A stretch of DNA of 26,231 nt from a virus: positions 1 to 26,231 of IMG/VR virus record IMGVR_UViG_3300027810_000054. One strand, given 5' to 3'. Every line of letters starts with the position of its first letter. Position 1 is the stretch's first letter. Made by a program: the position numbers and the translations under genes. Shown here one piece after another: positions 23,299-26,231 of this stretch. The notes under the pieces were generated by a model. That model searched no databases, was not told where the DNA came from, and worked only from the letters and a program-made list of their open reading frames with translations.

Positions 23299-23341
23299 AA
23301 CCCTTTGACAAAATTGTTATAAATAGTATAATAGAACGGTA
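23299..23341. repeat. 43-bp direct repeat, right copy
   Basis: Partner of 9092-9134, 14,207 bp downstream, with one mismatch in 43. It begins 17 nt after the stop of the last fibre gene and drives the gp8 block. Confidence 0.95.
23305..23332 (+). promoter_or_regulatory. Composite sigma70-like and late promoter, right copy
   Basis: TTGACA (23305-23310), a 16-nt spacer containing TATAAATA (23318-23325), then TATAAT (23327-23332), identical to the left copy. It lies 76 nt before the gp8 start, almost the same distance as the left copy from its gene (74 nt), although the leader sequences differ beyond the repeat. Confidence 0.8.
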
Positions 23342-23380
23342 GGTGGACTACTGCACCGAAATAGAGGATAGGAATATACG

Positions 23381-24712
23381 ATGTTAGCCATAGTAAGACA
23401 AACCATGCGGTCTCGTTTAGCAAAAGAATTGTTGCAGGATTCACAAGACGTTTCGACAAGTCAATACTTTATTGGTATTGGTAAGTCCGATAGTTTTGGG
23501 AACAACGACGTACCAGTTGCTGCTGTAGACTCGCCATTTGAAGAAAGAGAATTCCGTCATAATCTTCAATCTATAAAGAAGATTGAATCCTCGTCTATCG
23601 TTATGCCTAGAGTTAACTGGTCTAGTGGTTCACTTTATTCATCTTGGTCAGACCAAGTAACCACATATCCATTCTATGTAATGAATGCACAGAAAGAAGT
23701 CTACATATGTTTGACACAGGGTGGGGCGCAAGTTACCCCTAACTTATCTACTGTAGAACCCAATTATGGTAATGTGGGCCCAGATGCCTATCTAACACCT
23801 TTCACAACAAGTGATGGGTACGAGTGGAAGTACATGTTCTCCTTGTCACCAGTAAGATTGACCAACTTCTTATCCTCTAATCATATTCCCGTATTGGTTT
23901 CTGAATCTACAGAGGTTGATGCAGGCCCATTCGAAGATTTATTAATTCAGGTACAAGACGCAGCTGTACCAAGAGAATTAGTGTCTATCCAAATAACTGA
24001 ATCGGGCAGTGGTTATGTTGACGGAGACGTTGTTGTTACTATCGAAGGTACTGGAACAGGTGCTGCCGCTACTGCTACTATAGTAGGCGGTAAAGTGGTT
24101 AGAGTTACTATGACCAATCGTGGACAAGATTACATCTATGCTAATGTTAGTATTATCAACGGTGCAGGAACTGGATGTGTATTGAGAGCAGTAATGTCTG
24201 ACGCAAATGGTCTGGGTAAAGACCAAGTAAATGATTTCAAAACAAGTTCAGTCATGTTCACTATCAAACCAGATGGTGTTGAAGGAAATACCTTCATTGT
24301 AGAAAACACATTCCGTCAGATGGGATTGTTAAAGGATATCACTGATGCTGCCGGAGTTGATTTTACGGGGACTAGTCTCAAAGTATTATCTTATGTGCAA
24401 TTGACTGCAACTTCTGCATTTACTTCGGGCAACCAAATTACAGGTGTTACTTCTGGTGCAGTAGGATATATCGACGAGTCAGTAAACAATGATGTTTATT
24501 ACCACCAAAATGAAAGTACTGGATTCATTCCTTTTCAAGCGAATGAACAAGTCACTGAGATTGGTGGTTCTGCTAGTGGGGTTATCTCTACACTACATCC
24601 TGTCAATGGCGTAAATCGGTTCTCTGGCGAAGTCCTATATATTGAGAACAGAAACAAAATACAACGTGATGCACAACAACAAGAAGACATTAAGTTAGTC
24701 ATAACCGTTTAG
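23381..24712 (+). CDS. 8: Baseplate wedge subunit gp8
   Basis: The 443-residue protein has the gp8 outline: an N-terminal helix, then YFIGIGKSDSFGNNDVPVAA (about 28-47), EFRHNLQSIKKIESSSIVMP (about 57-76), NWSSGSLYSSW, then EVYICLTQGG, and finally the DGYEWKYMFSLSP block (about 146-158). gp8 dimers sit in the outer wedge in T4. At 443 against 334 residues it is longer than the T4 protein. The excess includes a Gly-rich segment GSGYVDGDVVVTIEGTGTGA (about 208-227) and a second TSGNQITGVTSGAVGYIDES part, of kinds recurrent in marine phage structural proteins. It begins the block behind the right composite promoter, with GGATAGGA as ribosome binding site. It is separated from the gp25-gp6 block only by the fibre module. 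Confidence 0.85.
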   Translation: MLAIVRQTMRSRLAKELLQDSQDVSTSQYFIGIGKSDSFGNNDVPVAAVDSPFEEREFRHNLQSIKKIESSSIVMPRVNWSSGSLYSSWSDQVTTYPFYVMNAQKEVYICLTQGGAQVTPNLSTVEPNYGNVGPDAYLTPFTTSDGYEWKYMFSLSPVRLTNFLSSNHIPVLVSESTEVDAGPFEDLLIQVQDAAVPRELVSIQITESGSGYVDGDVVVTIEGTGTGAAATATIVGGKVVRVTMTNRGQDYIYANVSIINGAGTGCVLRAVMSDANGLGKDQVNDFKTSSVMFTIKPDGVEGNTFIVENTFRQMGLLKDITDAAGVDFTGTSLKVLSYVQLTATSAFTSGNQITGVTSGAVGYIDESVNNDVYYHQNESTGFIPFQANEQVTEIGGSASGVISTLHPVNGVNRFSGEVLYIENRNKIQRDAQQQEDIKLVITV

Positions 24713-24720
24713 GATTAATC

Positions 24721-26231
24721 ATGGTAGATTTTACAAACAAGACGTTCGAAGAAACATACAGAGATTTCTATAAAGCGGAAGATAGTTATCATCGCGTATT
24801 ATTCAATTCCGGTAAGGCCTTGCAGGCACGTGAATTAATAGAATCGCAAACAATCATCCAAGAAGAGATTGCTCGGTTCGGACGTAATATATTTAAAGAA
24901 GGTGCTCTGGTAAATCCAGGCGGTGCGACTGTTGATAATCGAATCGAATATATTAGGTTAGACGTAAGTAGTGTCGCAGGCCAAGAGTTGGTCGGTGTCG
25001 TAATGACTGATGGTGTGGTCGAGTTCAAGGTACTAGAGGTTATTCCAGCAACAACCATTGCTCCTATTGAACCTGTTACTATGTATGTTCAGTACACAGA
25101 TACCTCAAATATTGTAGACACTACTAAGTCCGCTCGGGTAGCATCTGCTGCTACACTAACTCGTGTTGATGCTGTTGCTGTCACTGCACAAGTTGCGGCA
25201 GACGGTGCCATTTTAGCAGCTGGTCGTGGAACCAAAGCATACTTTTCTTCGGGGGACTTCTTTGTCCAAGGACACTTTGTCTTTATGGAAGGCGGTAGTG
25301 CGTTCATCGACAAATATAGTACACTCCCTACAACAGATATTGGATTTCTGATCCAACAAAACATCATCACAACGAACGAAGACGTAGATCTTTTTGACAA
25401 TCAGGGCGAAGTACCTGACCAAACTGCTCCGGGCGCAGATCGGTATCAGATCAAATTAATACCTACTACACGTGACCAAGTTGAAGTAGACGACAACTTT
25501 GTCTTTATCGCACGTGTTGTGGATGGAGTTATCACTCGCGAAGTCAGTACATTCGATTCTTATAACCGAATCAATGACCTTCTTGCACAACGGACAAAAG
25601 AAGAGTCTGGTAACTACGTTGTCGAAAATTTCAAAGCAATCTTCGAAGAGAAAGATGCAACTAACCTAAACCTAGACGTAACTGAAGGTATCGCATATGT
25701 TGATGGATACCGACTAGAGATTGGTACTACAGATATTACAGTACCAAAGTCACGTGAGTTATTTGTCCAAGCGAATGAACCAGTCCCAGCAATATATGGT
25801 AACTATGTCTATATCGACCCAGCCACCACGCAAGGATTTGGTCGCATCAATGTTTTTGGTTTTCTTAGACTAAAAAACGGTTCTGATGTAATTGGGTATG
25901 CCAACGTTCGTGGTATTGAACAAGATTCTAAGGGGTATCGTTTATACCTATTCAACATTAGAATGGACGGTATATTCCAAACTATTAATAGTGTGCTTAC
26001 TAAAGTCGGAACCGAAAACTTCTCGGACGTTACCGAGATGGACGATACGTTAACTAATACGGTTATACCTTTGTTAGCTGATGACTCTACTCTTTATGGT
26101 ACTTCCGATAACAATTTGTTATTCCCTCTACCGAGAACTAGTCCATCTAAAACCAGTATATTGAGTTCTTCGTACACTATCCAAAAGTATAACGCAGTAA
26201 CTTCAGATGCTGCTGGTAATTTAACTCTTAG
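24721..26231 (+). CDS. DUF4815-like large structural protein, N-terminal part (cut by window edge)
   Basis: An open frame runs from ATG 24721 to the window end, 503 residues visible. The N-terminus contains YHRVLFNSGKALQARELIES (about 23-42), then IARFGRNIFKEGALVNPGG (about 50-68), which is the DUF4815 opening seen in large virion proteins of marine phages. An Ala/Val-rich stretch with VAVTAQVAADGAILAAGRG follows, then TKAYFSSGDFFVQGHFVFME and later TEGIAYVDGYRLEI. These proteins are thought to be baseplate or fibre-attachment components; the exact role is unknown. It follows gp8 after 8 nt, with AGGATTAATC as leader, so both are probably made together. The total length cannot be told. Confidence 0.75.
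   Translation, partial: MVDFTNKTFEETYRDFYKAEDSYHRVLFNSGKALQARELIESQTIIQEEIARFGRNIFKEGALVNPGGATVDNRIEYIRLDVSSVAGQELVGVVMTDGVVEFKVLEVIPATTIAPIEPVTMYVQYTDTSNIVDTTKSARVASAATLTRVDAVAVTAQVAADGAILAAGRGTKAYFSSGDFFVQGHFVFMEGGSAFIDKYSTLPTTDIGFLIQQNIITTNEDVDLFDNQGEVPDQTAPGADRYQIKLIPTTRDQVEVDDNFVFIARVVDGVITREVSTFDSYNRINDLLAQRTKEESGNYVVENFKAIFEEKDATNLNLDVTEGIAYVDGYRLEIGTTDITVPKSRELFVQANEPVPAIYGNYVYIDPATTQGFGRINVFGFLRLKNGSDVIGYANVRGIEQDSKGYRLYLFNIRMDGIFQTINSVLTKVGTENFSDVTEMDDTLTNTVIPLLADDSTLYGTSDNNLLFPLPRTSPSKTSILSSSYTIQKYNAVTSDAAGNLTL

Noticed and set aside
23285-23306. Possible terminator AGGG...CCCTTT after the last fibre gene
   Set aside because: Only a 4-bp stem with a 12-nt loop and three T; too weak to support.

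Overview
The window reads as part of the late, virion-structure region of a T4-superfamily myovirus (contractile-tailed Caudoviricetes), of the kind common in marine phages. The evidence is a run of T4-type proteins recognisable from their sequence: head-completion nuclease gp4, tail-tube cap gp48, baseplate wedge gp53, a gp27-like hub, a hub spike gp5, gp25, gp6 and gp8. T4-style late promoters (TATAAATA) sit in front of the transcription blocks. The host cannot be read from the sequence; a Gram-negative marine bacterium is a guess from the gene families.

Layout. (1) 1-753, minus strand: a partial sulfotransferase-like gene overlapping the end of the gp4 gene. (2) 754-807: two late promoters facing each other. 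(3) 808-5851, plus strand: gp48, gp53, gp27-like hub, lysozyme-less gp5 and an unrecognised coiled-coil protein, with genes joined by 1-14 nt overlaps. (4) 5847-9053: a late promoter inside the end of the previous gene, then gp25, gp6 and a gp7-position structural protein. (5) 9092-23282: a 14-kb fibre and spike module. It holds a repeat-rich fibre, a glycine-rich adhesin, a long fibre, two tail-fibre-assembly-chaperone-like genes, four pectin-lyase-fold spikes, an S74 self-cleaving fibre and two small proteins of unknown function. (6) 23299-26231: a second copy of the promoter that opens the fibre module, then gp8 and the start of a DUF4815-like structural protein cut by the window edge.

Blocks 3, 4 and 6 should together build the central hub and the wedges of the baseplate, and block 5 the host-recognition apparatus attached to it. 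The fibre genes carry two recurring N-terminal tags (MAIILGG in two, M-x-(L/I)-TK in five), which suggests two attachment classes onto a shared acceptor.

The most striking feature is a 43-bp promoter element present twice, 14,207 bp apart, with a single mismatch. It flanks the whole fibre module and combines a T4-type late promoter with a consensus-like sigma70 promoter (TTGACA, 16-nt spacer, TATAAT). This suggests that the module is a discrete, exchangeable cassette set between wedge genes. No tRNA, CRISPR array, integrase, transposase or convincing terminator was seen. No gene-free stretch exceeds about 120 bases.
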